Part shown: piece by piece, positions 36,017-47,410 of the stretch
How the letters are laid out: each line of letters opens with the position of its first letter
How positions within the stretch are numbered: the first letter of the stretch is position 1
Assembly: GCA_950022295.1 (NCBI GenBank)
Contig: OX465598.1
Location: 343,865,324-343,929,323 of the forward strand
Source of the DNA: Bromus sterilis
Lineage: Eukaryota > Streptophyta > Magnoliopsida > Poales > Poaceae
Direction: 5' to 3'
Length of the DNA: 64,000 nucleotides
The notes under the pieces: generated by a model
Told to the model about the DNA's origin: nothing
Seen by the model: the letters and a program-made list of their open reading frames with translations, nothing else
Databases searched by the model: none
Made by a program: the position numbers and the translations under genes

Positions 36017-37247
36017 TTATAAGTTACTTCACCTTTGAGGTTGTTTTGTTCGATGGATCTAAGAAAATTGGAAAAAACATCTTTGGGTCTTGAGATGTAG
36101 GGGCTGTTTGGTTTGTGACTAAGTTTGCCACACCTAAGGTTAGGCAAGTTAGGTTAGTGTTTGGTTCAAGCCTTACCTTAGGCAAGATGCTTTTTGCCAC
36201 ACTAGGGCCCCACATTCCATACACACAAAAAGTGTGGCAAGATTCCCTTAGACTTGCCAACTTGTGGCTCTCATTTTGAAGAACTAACCTTAGGCAACTT
36301 TGGCAAGCAAGTGTGGCATGGCAAGGCTGGGAACCAAACAACCCCGTAGTCTGAGTATTGACACAAAGGCAAGTTATCTTTCATTGCCCCCATTTTCTAT
36401 ATCGTATATGGTAGATTGTTCAAACTCATTTATATTTCGTATCTTCAGCTTATTGAATTTACATTTGGTGATGCGCTGGGGTCTGGCTTGAAGGGAGTCC
36501 TGTCTATTCCTACTTCCTCCCACAGTACATCAAAGGTACTAACACCTCTCAGGTGGTTGTGTGTGAACTACGATAATTTCCTGGTGTGTAGATAATCAAG
36601 TTTTTTTTGTTAATTTAGCTGGATTTTCATTATCGTCACCTTGGTGTTTGTATAACTGGAAGTTCTGAGCTTCACGGATGGCCAATTATTTCCTTTTCTG
36701 CTCTGGTTGGCTCGAAAAACATAGCTTTTGGAGCTGATTTTTCGTTCATCACAAAGTCTCTTGATGCTTTCGTGGCAGTTGATTCCCTTGGGACCAAATC
36801 CCTCCAATTTCGCAAGCACACGTGTGGTCTGACTTTGTCTGACGTGAATGCGGCTTTCACAATGTGAGTCAGATATTTGTAGTTTTTGTATAACTTATAC
36901 AAACTCATTGCAATTTAGTGATACTGACATTACCAATTTTCAATGATAGATAAAATGCCAACGTCTCACATCATCTTATCATCATAAGTTAGACGAGACA
37001 ACATCAATTGTCGCCAAGGTGCAACGAATTATGTCTTCAAATGCCAACACCCTTACAGCGAGGGTTCTCTGATTCATTGGACTGTTGCACAACGGTGAAA
37101 GCAAAGCTTAGCAGTGATGGAATTGTAAGCGTCCTTCTCCATTACAATCCGAAGCTTAAATGCTAATTTTCCTTCTCAGCAGATTCTGATTCTCGGGCCC
37201 TTCGGAAGGAAATGAAGTTTGGCCTGTGTGCGGCACTAGGGGCCTGA
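36017..37247 (+). pseudogene. VDAC-like (mitochondrial outer-membrane porin) pseudogene
   Basis: Exon-like blocks follow the plant VDAC order. There is a possible early exon 36017-36099 ('FEVVLFDGSKKIGKNIF'), then 36449-36535 ('SGLKGVLSIPTSSH'), 36619-36863 ('LDFHYRHLGVCITGSS', 'AFGADFSFITKSLDA') and 36950-37247 ('LTSSYHHKLDETTS', 'TTVKAKLSSDGIVSVLLHY', 'RALRKEMKFGLCAALGA'). Introns keep GT/AG, and the junction after 'STSK' lies where I recall a plant VDAC intron. Defects are a phase problem entering the last exon, a frameshift near 37073 and an in-frame TAA at about 37159. The N-terminal part is missing or cut by W, and a MITE lies between blocks one and two. VDACs form a beta-barrel anion channel; this copy cannot make one. 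Confidence 0.68.
36100..36345. mobile_element. TIR MITE inside the VDAC pseudogene
   Basis: 246 bp with termini GGGGCTGTTTGGTT and AACCAAACAACCCC, flanked by a short repeated GTA(G). The interior is self-complementary ('cctaaggttaggcaag' / 'ccttaccttaggcaag'). Superfamily unclear (hAT or PIF style). Confidence 0.7.
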
Positions 37248-37675
37248 ATGTTTTAATTTTTTAGTTCTTGATTTTCGGTAGCATGTGATACTGTATTTGT
37301 TGTTGGGCAAACTGTCATGAGATGCTACTATCCCTCTGCAACTCTCATGCGCTGGTTTATGGAGTCTTGTGATTCAGAATTGTCGGTAATGTTCACCGCT
37401 AAATACTGCAATTCATCTTGGTCAGGCCAGATTTTGTAAATAGATGGTGATTGACTCATTGTGCTGCCGCAGATTCTTGCAAGATCCTCATCATCTTTTT
37501 TTTCTTGATTGTTTTGCATTTATTTTAAGATCAGTGTTTTCCCGAGGAAGTTTAAAAATTTCCAGGATGGTTCTGCAGTTTTACAGTTCCAGGACAACTT
37601 TTCAGACTCTTTTTTTTAAGTAAGAACTTTTGTGTTGTTGTACTTCATCGCTAAAGCTTCATTACATGTATCTTA
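37248..37675. other. Unassigned AT-rich intergenic sequence
   Basis: Downstream of the VDAC pseudogene. No ORF, repeat or RNA gene recognised. Confidence 0.5.
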
Positions 37676-38183
37676 TCTATAATACCTAAATAGTTCATCC
37701 CACTATCTTATTTATCTTGACATGCAAGCATGTCACATCATTACACAATTATGGGTGGAATAAGGTCCACCTTAACATGCAACCATGCATGCAACAAGAC
37801 CCACCACCACATGCAACTATGCATTAAAAATAGTTTTTATTCTATTATTATACTTATATTCAATACATATTGTGTAACTTATCTTATTTATCTTGACATG
37901 CAAGTATGCCACATCATCACACAATTATGGGTGGGAGAAGGTCCACCTCAACATGCAACCATGCATGCGACAAGACCCACCACCACATGTAACCATGTAT
38001 TAAAAAATAGCTTTCATTCTATTACTATACTTATATTCAATAAATATTGTATAACTATACATAATCAAATATAATAAATTGTATGTATTTATTTTTTTGT
38101 TCATGTGTTATTAATCTAAATATTTAGAAGTCACATAAACAAATTCCGTTGAAATATACGGCAACGCGCGGGGTATCACCTAG
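37676..38183 (+). mobile_element. Short non-autonomous Helitron
   Basis: 508 bp, starting TCTATAATACC after an A and ending CTAG before a T. The 3' end 'gcaacgcgcggggtatcac-CTAG' has the CG-rich pre-terminal segment typical of grass Helitrons. The interior holds a duplicated block of about 190 bp (37705-37890 and 37880-38060; 'acatgcaaccatgcatgc', 'aagacccaccaccacatg'). Confidence 0.78.
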
Positions 38184-38454
38184 TTGTTTATAAAGCTTGG
38201 CTGATACTTTTGTTGGACTACTGGTTGTTCAATGTCAATTTTTCTTTTTCTTTTTCTCGCCGATGGTGCAACATCAATTCAATTGCTCGCTCACCAAAAA
38301 CGATCAACAATTTTTACAACAAATTTACATTCTTGTTTAGCACAATCCACAAGGCTTTATTGATTGATTGTCATAGGAATGCATATAGGATCATATGGTT
38401 GACCTAACCAAATATGTCTTCCATAATCTAATGAAGACATATGTCTAACTAAAT

Positions 38455-38870
38455 TGTTTTTTGAAAGATCCAGTTATAGCCGGCTTTATAGATTAAGCAG
38501 AAAGCAGCGGGAAACCAGGGGTGATCAAGTGATCGGTGGGCTGCCTAAGAGGCAAAGGGAGAGATAAAGGAAAAAACATGGGGACTGATGGAGCTCGTGT
38601 CTCCATCTCCTAAGATTGGAAAATCTCTCAGCCTGGGTCCCCAAAAGGGGCTTCTAATGATCTTGCTCCGGCGAGGCGCCATTTCCCCAGGCTTTCCATG
38701 ACAACGGTGATTACATGCGAGGTCGAGGGGATGCTCCCTCTAAACACACTTGCATTCCTAGCCTTCCATAGTTCCCAGCATATGAGCATGATCAGGGACC
38801 TGATTCCTTTCTTGAATTCCTATGGGGCGCTTCTTACTTTAGCCTTCTAGGCCTGCTCAGTGGTCGTAGG
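38455..38870 (-). mobile_element. LINE 3' remnant (truncated)
   Basis: On the minus strand about 38612-38830 translates as 'EFKKGIRSLIMLICWELWKA' followed by 'RNASVF', then 'WRLAGARSL' and a stop. This is the C-terminal end typical of plant LINE ORF2 proteins (zf-RVT to tail). A T-run at 38457 on the plus strand would be the reversed poly(A). The 5' part is missing. Confidence 0.7.
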
Positions 38871-39042
38871 ACCCGGAGAAACAACATGATCATAACACGT
38901 GCGTCGAAGTTTCAAGGTTGTGGACGGAGAACTGACAGAAATATATATGCTAACGAAAACGTTTCTGCTGAGTCGACGGGGACGTCGGTTCCTTTGAAGG
39001 GTGATGTATGTAACATTCCAGAATCTTAATAAAAATGATATA

Positions 39043-39144
39043 CTCCCTCCGTTCCAAAATAATTGTCTCAACTTTGTACTAGCTCTAGTACAGCTAGTAC
39101 AAAGTTGTACTAAGGCTACGACAGTTATTTTGGAACGGAGTGAG
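39043..39144. mobile_element. Stowaway MITE
   Basis: 102 bp, CTCCCTCCGTTCCAAAATA...TATTTTGGAACGGAGTGAG with TA on both sides (39041-39042, 39145-39146) and a hairpin interior around 'actagctctagtacagctagt'. Confidence 0.92.
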
Positions 39145-39145
39145 T

Positions 39146-39593
39146 ACTTAATATCAATAAGGTGCACCTTTTTTTGTCAGGGAGCCCATCAGAAAAGAAT
39201 CATCAGGTTACGCGTGTTAGGCTTGGAATAGTCTTGAGATTTATGACCGACTGGGAAATTGATCCCAATTGCGCACGAATGACGATAAAATGTGCAGGAA
39301 AGACTATTGTTGATATATGAGGACAATTTGAATCCTAGACGCATAGACCATGAAACCGGTGGTTAACTATTGGGTTTGATCGGGGCGTTACAGTACTATC
39401 AGGCCCTTAACGAAATAGGCGGTGTCGGGTGTCCACACACGTGTTCCGAGCCCACCAATATAAGCTTCAGATTTGTATGAGAAAGATTTTCATATGGCAT
39501 AAGACTGCAAAGGAGTTGTTGAGGAGATCAAGACGTTGGCGGATTTTCCCTATGCGGAATTTTTTCATGAACTCGTAGACTTAGTACATGTAA
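39146..39593. other. Unassigned intergenic sequence
   Basis: No coding potential or repeat structure recognised. Confidence 0.5.
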
Positions 39594-39989
39594 TCTATAT
39601 CTTTTATAAAGCAAAACTCCACTATAAGATCACTTAAATTGTCTATCTCAACATATAAGCTATCCACATCATCCATTTTCTTAGCCAAACAATTGTCCAT
39701 GTCACACACTTAGGTCATTTAAATTGTCTTTTTCACATGCAAGCTATCCACATCAGCCATTCTCTTAGCCAATCAATTGTCCATGTCATCTCAACTAATA
39801 TATTTATTAATCTCTATATGCAATCTCCATATCAACCATCTTTTAATTATTTTATTGTCCATCCTAATATTTTTTTCATACACACATGTTTCGGTTGCAT
39901 TTTCACTAAGACAATTTAATGTATACTTTTTATTTATGCATATAGTTTGTACAACAATTCCCGCAGCAACGCGCGGGCTATACTTCTAG
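39594..39989 (+). mobile_element. Second short non-autonomous Helitron
   Basis: 396 bp from TCTATATC (after A) to CTAG (before T at 39990). The 3' 'cagcaacgcgcgggctatactt-CTAG' matches the Helitron end at 38160-38183. The interior repeats 'catgcaagctatccacatca' style blocks (39645-39700 and 39715-39790). Confidence 0.75.
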
Positions 39990-40004
39990 TATTATTCATG
40001 AATT

Positions 40005-40240
40005 TAGGAGTTTGTTTGGTTCATTACCTTGAGATTACCTATCAAAATATTGGGCGTTAACCCAGCCTGGTTGTTTATTTAGATGAGAACCAAACAATTG
40101 GTGCGCCAACATCTCAACAGCAGTTTCAATTCAATTCTCATCCAACTTTTTGGTCAGGCGTGGGTGAGGAAATCCAGTGCCAATTATTTGGCAAGTCATA
40201 GATTTGCATGAACCGAACAGGCGAACAACCCCTAGGAGCT
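40005..40240. mobile_element. Decayed MITE candidate
   Basis: Ends 'gagtttgtttggttcat' and 'atgaaccgaacaggcgaacaacccc' are roughly inverted. An internal 'gagaaccaaacaattgg' suggests a further insertion. No TSD found. Confidence 0.35.
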
Positions 40241-41185
40241 TGAATGTCGACGATCACAAACTCGTAAATTATGATTTTAGCACTGGACACCGATCGTCAT
40301 GTTTGGTTAGATCACCCCGGGTGATCTTATTTTCACCCTTGTAAAACATTGTGACGGATCAATAAAAAGCTTCAGAGTTAAAGGTAACTTTCGGTGGGTT
40401 AAGCGTGATATGTGTCGCGTGCTCGGCACTCCCTCTTTTTTACGCCTTTTCAAAGTTTAGATGTTTTTAATTCTTTTTGGCTTTTTAATTTTCGTGCGAT
40501 TTTTCATAGATTTTGAAGAAAGAAAAATTAAAAAAAAACACAGAAAAAATGTGTTTTTATTTTTTCACGAGAGGCACATATTTAGATTTTCTAGAGGCAC
40601 AAGTTTGCTTTCGAGAGAGGCATTATTGTGCATGTCAGAAGGAGGAATGAGTTTTTTTTTGTGAGAGGCACATATATTTGATTCTGATGCCGCTTCGTTC
40701 GGTGCTGCTGAACTCGTCCGCATGCATGCTTCTCGCGCGTGGTTTTCAGGTCGCCTGCCTCGGTGTTAACCTGTTTACGATTTCCCTAAAAAATGATCCA
40801 AAAACTGAAAATATGAGATGTGTGAATGATAATAGAAGGGGCCGGGACTTGTAAAATAATTTCCGGAATCTACCATTTTATATGATCTATCCATTGCATG
40901 TTTTCTATCTATACTGTAAATCTGAATGGTTAACCATATTTTACGGGATCTACTAGAATTGGTCTAACAAGTGATTTCGACACAATGTGATTCCCTTATC
41001 TCTCCCCGAGTAGTTTTTCGAAAACAAAAAAATCTCTCCCCCAATTCGGGTGTAGGAAATCCGGTTAAAAACAGCAGAGCTGGCCAAAGAGGGAGAAAGA
41101 AAGACCCGGCATATTTGTGTAACGCATACTGTGTCGTGCAGCAGCACAAAGATGAGTAAACGAGGGCGGGCCAGTGAGTCCATGC
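40241..41185. other. Unassigned sequence with a gaggcac cluster
   Basis: It includes several 'cgagaggcac' motifs at 40567-40675, related to the larger clusters at 55.4 and 56.4 kb. No gene recognised. Confidence 0.5.
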
Positions 41186-41194
41186 CTAGCTCGT

Positions 41195-43159
41195 GGAAGT
41201 TTTTACAAATTTGACCCTTATTTGAATTTAAAACACAAAATAAACCTAAAATTTAAAAAATTCACAAACTAATCTTTTTTCATGGCGCCCGCCTATATGG
41301 CGTCATGCTAGACACCATGACGCCCTGTTAAAAGGCGCCATACAACTTGCCACGTCGGACCTGCTAGTGGGCCTGCCAGGACCATGGCGCCATTAGTAAA
41401 GGTGTCATGCTTTGTACCATGGCGCCTTTACTAAACGTGGCGCCTTTAGTAAAGGTGACATGGTACTTAACTCCATTTTGATACTTGGTACTTTAAACGG
41501 CCGCCGATTCTTCATACGAACTTCGATTTTGATGTTTTTGGACTCGTTGAACTCGTATTGACGAGGGCCTCATGTTAATATCATTGGATCTTTATTTAGA
41601 GCATTAAAAAATACCATTTTGACACTTTCCAAATAGCTAAGTCTGACATCGTAGGTCCTCCGGTGTGACTTCAATTTAATTGCTTTAAACATGCCAAGAC
41701 CATGCACATGCCAACAAAACTGAAAATACATAAACATAAAAATGAAAATAAAGTTATGCAATAAAATTATAAAATGTAAAAATATGAAAAACTATGCATT
41801 ATGGACAAGGAAAAATGGTTGGATATGATATGAGGGATTTTGGCATTATTATATCTTATAAAAATTATGTATAAACTCCATTCATCATGCATTCCAAAAA
41901 CAAAATCTCAACCTATACAGAATTATAAGGGAAGCTTCAATATATCTCATTTTCTTAACATAAGAGATATGAAAGCTTCCCTATAATTGAAGAACATGAG
42001 AGATATGAAAGCTTCTCTATAATTGAAGAACATGAGACATATGAAAGCTTTCCTATGATTGAAGAACATGAGAGATATGAAAGCTCCCATGTAATTATGA
42101 AAATTTTAAGATTTTTCTTTTAGAAAATAAATATATAATTAAATAGATATAGAAAACTCTTCCATGTCACATGGATCTTGGTATAGTGCATCAGAGCAAA
42201 CATATGAATTAAAGCATACATGTAGCATATGATTCTTACTTGAGAAAAATATTTACAACAAAATGAAATCATGATGTTAATGAGTGAGATGCATGACGAG
42301 TGAATTTTATACGTAATTTTCATAGCATGATGAGTGAGATACAATAATGAAGACCAATGACGCTATTTTGCTCTCCAATCATTTTCATCTTCAACACAAC
42401 AGAGATGATATATCTCTCTCCCTTCGCTAGTGGACCCATTTAACCGTTTCCTCATTTGATTTGCTTGTAAATAACCTCGATCCCTGACTCTGTTGTTTTC
42501 TTCTTATGTTTGGTTTCTAAGGCTCCATTGGATCTGAATCTTATAGAGTTCTTAGCGCCTGAGCGGATTAGGAGCAAACCCTGAGTGAGATGCGTGATGA
42601 GTGAATTTTATGCGCAATTTTCATATCATATTTTGATGCCAAAATACCTCATATCATATCCAACCAATTTTTCTTGTCAATAATACCTCATGCCAGACTT
42701 AGCCATTTGGAAAGTGTCAAAATGTTTTTTTAAATGCTCTAAATAAAGATCCAATGATATTAACATGAGGCCCTCGTCAATACGAGTTCAACGAGTCCAA
42801 AAACATCAAAATCGAAGTTCGTATGAAGAATCGGCGGCCGTTTAAAGTACCAAGTATCAAAATGGAGTTAAGTACCATGTCACCTTTACTAAATGCGCCA
42901 TGCTAGACACCATGGCGCCTTTAGTAAAGGCGCCATGATACAAAGCATGACATCTTTACTAATGACGCTATGGTCCTGGCAGACCCACTAGCAAGTCCGA
43001 CGTGGCAAGTTGTATGGCGCCTTTTAACAGGGCGTCATGGTGTCTAGCATGACGCCATATAGGCGGACGCCATGAAAAAGGTTAGTTTGTGAATTTTTTA
43101 AATTTTAGGTTCATTTTGTGTTTTAAATTCAAATAAGGGTCGAATTTGTAAAAACTTCC
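41195..43159. mobile_element. Mutator-type fold-back element with long inverted repeats
   Basis: 1,965 bp flanked by a perfect 9-bp TSD CTAGCTCGT (41186-41194 and 43160-43168). Ends GGAAGTTTTTACAAATTT...AAATTTGTAAAAACTTCC. The arms, about 41195-41680 and 42670-43159, are inverted copies of about 490 bp that pair along almost their full length. They contain repeated palindromes of the form 'catggcgcctttagtaaaggcgccatg' type pieces. The 1-kb centre is AT-rich and carries no transposase, so the element is non-autonomous. The 9-bp TSD points to the Mutator superfamily. Confidence 0.9.
41955..42092 (+). repeat. 36-bp tandem repeat in the fold-back element
   Basis: About 3.5 units of 'agagatatgaaagcttccct' + 'ataattgaagaacatg'. 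The first unit also pairs with 41932-41955 as a hairpin. Confidence 0.85.
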
Positions 43160-43168
43160 CTAGCTCGT

Positions 43169-45004
43169 CGGTCACCACCACACCTCTGCATGCACGAGGA
43201 CCCACCGGCACCACAGCAGTGCTGCCACGCACCCGCACCTGCCGCCTGCCTGCCACGAGCGCACGCGTCGGCACATGCGCCTTCTTTGAACCAGCACCAC
43301 CGTCGCCGTGTTCCGCGGTGGCCCAGTGGGCACCAACGACGACCCCGTACGAGAGACGCCGATGAGATCCCGGGCGCTGTACTGCTCACTTCCCGCACGG
43401 CGGCGCTCGGGTTTTTGCTGGGGGGGACGGGCGGGAACCGTCGATGGGAACGCTGCGTGGTCTGCACGGACGTCGCTGTACTTATTGTGTTGATGGATGG
43501 ATGGATGGATATCATGTCGTGGATCGTTCGTTCAGCGACCACCTTCTCCTCCTCGTCCGTCCCATTGCCATGCACGTGCAGCCGTATGTGCTCTACCCTC
43601 TATGTCGCTGCAGAGCTTAATAAATTCCTCAAACACCAGTGTCAGAATGGAGCAGAGAGATCTAGCAGTGCTAGTAGGAGTATTCAACTTGCGTTCTTCC
43701 ACGTTAGGAAAGGAAGCTGTGTATGATTAAGTTTGGCTTGAGTGTGATCGAAACGACGGACCGTAGCAGTAGCACACCCGACAGGCCATCCGTGTTGGTG
43801 TTGGCAGGCACGCAGCTCAGTTACCGGCGCCAAGGTGGATCACGTCGGACGGGACAACGGCGCTGTTGTCACCGCCGAGAACCGCCATGCATGGCGCCTT
43901 GGCCTCGCTCAGCTATACGTCTTGCGTGCACGCAAAAGAGGTTCGAGGCCTTGATAACGCAGAAATTTGCGTTGAAATACGTAGCACGTTGGATATATCA
44001 CTGGATTCCAAAACATACACCCGATTTCTTGGGCTGGTTATCGAAAGATCGACCAACCGTTGCTACTTGAAGTATAGAGAACGACCTTCACGATGCACAA
44101 CATGACACGATCCACGTCCAAACGTTTCGTTTGTACCCAAAGGTGTGCTAGGGTTTTCGTACTAACTTTTTCCTTACTTCTGTGAGTTCGCAACACTCTT
44201 TCTGCATTCTAAGCCATGGCTTGGCTTGGGAACTAAAAAGAAATGCCATGGCTTGGGAGAACGAAAACGGCCAGTTGAACGAGCGAAGCAAAACGTACTT
44301 TGGGTGCTGAGTGTGACGACCAAACCAAACGAGTGAAAACCGGTGTCACCAGGTTTATTTTACTCTTTGGCGCGAATGCCGAGAACGGCGGCCACCCCGT
44401 CGGTCGTCGCCGCATCGCTCCCGAGAACCTGCCTGGTTCATCACGGTTGTCCGAGTGATCTCACCGGCAAGTGGAGCCACAAGCCCACAAGATTCATCAC
44501 AGGGACAGGCAGCTCAAGTGACGTACGTGATGAGTGGCCTCTAAAAATATCGACTGAATGCAAAAAAAAAAAAAAACTGCCAAACCTCCCGGAGGGGGTA
44601 AACATGTCATATGTAACATAACCACATGAAGAGTGGTCTATATCATGTAGGAGTATTTCGAAATCACGTTTACCTGACCATGGCGTCCAACGCATAATCC
44701 CTTACACGAGTACGCAATGTGTTTGTGCTTACAAAAATTCCAAAGACCTCTGCAATATTTTGAAACGCACCTCTCGTGATGTACCCCTCTCTTCGCTAAA
44801 ATAGATTTGTTTTTTCTTACCGACGCCATAAGCTCACATAACATGATATTACATATAGTATCATCCAAGTCTACTTTTGTCGTGTCATTAACTAGATGCA
44901 AGAGAAGTTTGCCATCTTATTCGACATTAACATCCTCCTCATGCGAACAAGAGGGTCTAAAATAGTTGAGAACTATAAAGCCACGGTAAATCAGAATATT
45001 CAAT
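43169..45004. other. Unassigned sequence, partly GC-rich
   Basis: Overlapping ORFs at 43190-43726 on both strands share no recognisable domain and look like compositional accidents. A (ATGG)n run lies near 43494-43512 and an A-run at 44565-44577. I see no supported gene. Confidence 0.45.
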
Positions 45005-45369
45005 TTGGCTCTAGGATGCATATGCTCCTGCGTTCTAAAAATGATTTTATTAATTTTTTAAAAAATTACAAAAAAATTATATGTTTTCATTGTCACAACC
45101 AAGTGGTGCATGAAAATTTACAGGTGTAAAACTTAAGCATTTTGACCTATGTAAAAAAGACAAATCGAACGTTAAATGTTGCCTCTAAATGTCACACTTA
45201 TTTTTTTTTCAACGACGAAGCACCACTATGCCATATGCCATCAAAATTGTCAATCACACTTGCCACTGTAATATGAACATCTACAAAAAATTTCAGATTT
45301 TTTTAAATTGTTTTGCTATTTATTTTGATTTTACTTTTCATTAGGAGTATATATGCTCCCCAGAGCCAA
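45005..45369. mobile_element. TIR MITE candidate
   Basis: 365 bp with inverted ends TTGGCTCTaggatgCATATGCTCCT and AGGAGTATATATGCTCcccAGAGCCAA. AT-rich interior. The TSD is not obvious. Confidence 0.6.
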
Positions 45370-45535
45370 AACTCCACGTCCACGTCAGCCAGTCAAACTC
45401 TATTTACGACTCTATTTTTGTTAAGATTACTCGAGTCCAATTGAATGATGGGTATTAAATTTAATGATATGTATGCTGAATTGTGTGTGTGTGTGTGAGT
45501 GGGGGGGTCTCTGTGTTAAATATGGGTGATGTATA

Positions 45536-45628
45536 CTCCCTCCGTTCCAAAATAACTGACTTAACTTTGTACTAGCTCTAGTACAAATTTGTACTAAAGC
45601 TACGACAGTTATTTTGGAACGGAGGGAA
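45536..45628. mobile_element. Stowaway MITE
   Basis: CTCCCTCCGTTCCAAAATA...TATTTTGGAACGGAGGGAA with TA at 45534-45535 and 45629-45630. Same subfamily as 39043-39144. Confidence 0.92.
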
Positions 45629-45630
45629 TA

Positions 45631-46931
45631 TAAAAAAACAGACAAGTGCAAGAAACGTTGTCCAGGTGGAAGACCCCTGAACCAAGATGACGTTCGACTA
45701 ATTTGTTGAGCTAATGAAATAAACAGCAAACTAATCTGAGGACTCGATCCGATCGTCGTTTTGTACGTGGAAGAATGTGGCCACAACATCCTTGTCTACT
45801 TAAACTGGCATTATCTCTTCTACTTACTGGTGTCTGGTAACCCATCATCTAACATCACACTAATATTTTAGGTCTTCCGCGTTTCCATGGCGGTGGAGCG
45901 GAAGTCGCATCAAGTCATTTTCACGGGGCTTCATTTGTTTACCCATGACCATTTGGGGTTAGCTATCATCCATCCATCCAGTTTTCTGGCTGTCGCGTCT
46001 CACATGCGCCACGTTCTCCGAATCCGTAAATTGCCATAGTTTTTGAAGTTTCATACTGTACAGTGTACACTACAGTAGTGGCACTTGAATTGCCATAGTT
46101 GACCAACTGACCTGTATCTGCGACAGTTTTGTGCGCAGAGATTTTGATTTAATCGCCTCGTGTCCACAGGGTAACATATGGATTAGCAACGACACGTTGC
46201 TCGCATCAACTTTGTTGCACAACCGCACTGGACTCGTTACCATATCATGGATCACTGGACCTCGTTTTCTCTTATTGTTTTGAGAATATTTGATCAGTGG
46301 ATTTGAGAAACCCAGGCTCAGTGGGGAGCAACGTTGTACTGGCGATAAAATGATTGATCAACTGCTCCCACTTCTTGGGTGATATAGAGAATGGCCGTTC
46401 CTTGGACAGAGACGTCGATCACTCGTGTCTAAAGTACACGAGCAATGGCGAGCAACTTTCTATCCTGATTTCAACCTGTCTACACGACGGCACTCTTTCG
46501 GCATTCCGAACCCTGACTAGACATAAACAAGAGAATATTGTTTGACTTTAGAACAACAATTTTTTTGTACCCCCTCTTTTTTGGAGAAAAAGAAGTACTC
46601 ATTTGTTGAGATTTATATAACATTCAAGGTAATATAGGACGCGTTTGGTTTTCATCTTTTCCTTTGCTTGCATTACATAGACTGCTCAGCTTAATCTGAT
46701 TGAGCCAATATAGGTTAAAATCCAACATCTACATATTGATTGATTGCCTGCATACACTCTAATCAAGCTGAAGGAAACGTGAGGCACACTGTTTGGTTGC
46801 TCACTTAGCCACGCCGAAACGCAAGGCAACGTGTTTGGTTACACTAGTAAGTTTGCACATGCAACACGTGTATTCATTAATAGGCACAAAATTAATGTGA
46901 CTATCAATTTAAATTCCTATTTTTTTTGAAA
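45631..46931. other. Unassigned intergenic sequence
   Basis: No gene seen. 'gcgtttggttttcat' (46640) and 'gtttggttgctcac'/'gtttggttacac' (46790-46840) may be traces of an old hAT-type MITE. Confidence 0.4.
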
Positions 46932-46933
46932 TA

Positions 46934-47036
46934 CTCCATCCGGTCTGTATTAACTGTCGCTAAAATTGATGTATCTATCACTAAAATACATCTAGATACA
47001 CCTATTTCTCCGACAGATAATATAGAATGGAGGGAG
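46934..47036. mobile_element. Stowaway MITE
   Basis: CTCCATCCGGTCTGTATTA...AATGGAGGGAG with TA on both sides (46932-46933, 47037-47038). The interior 'atgtatctatcactaaaatacatctagata' is the usual hairpin. Confidence 0.88.
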
Positions 47037-47152
47037 TATAGAATAAGGCATGACCATAAAGAATAACGCGGTATAGAATATGTTCTTTTAACATCAACTC
47101 ATAAATAATGTACATGATTCAGAAACATAACATCAATTGAACATCAACAATC

Positions 47153-47410
47153 ATGTCGCGGGTCGAGGGCATGGTCACCCCGTCGAAGAAGGACAACGAC
47201 GCCGTGATGCCGATGGTGGCCATGCCGGAGAAGGCAGGCGACATCATCCATCTGAACGAAGAAGATGAAGACGTAAAGAAGGAAAACAGGATGGCTACCC
47301 CCCCAAACCCTGACGTGTTCAATCCCCTTTCAACACGCTCTAATCTAGTGCGCAAATCTAATCTACCGCGATTTGAAAGCAGTAAATCGAGAGGCAGAGT
47401 AAGGGTTTAG
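47153..47410 (+). pseudogene. Possible ORF fragment cut by the Harbinger element
   Basis: 85 codons from ATG 47153, GC-rich and acidic/Lys-rich ('IIHLNEEDEDVKKEN'). Its stop TAG is made partly from the TTA target site and the first base of the Harbinger element. Without the element the frame would continue about 17 codons into 49455-49508. I do not recognise the product; it may be a gene fragment or chance. Confidence 0.3.

Noticed and set aside
41955..42092. 36-bp repeats considered as a CRISPR array
   Set aside because: Units are contiguous without unique spacers, inside a plant fold-back element.
43129..43726. Overlapping ORFs of 148 and 178 codons
   Set aside because: Opposite-strand mirror frames in GC-rich sequence with no domain, no neighbouring exon and no promoter signal.
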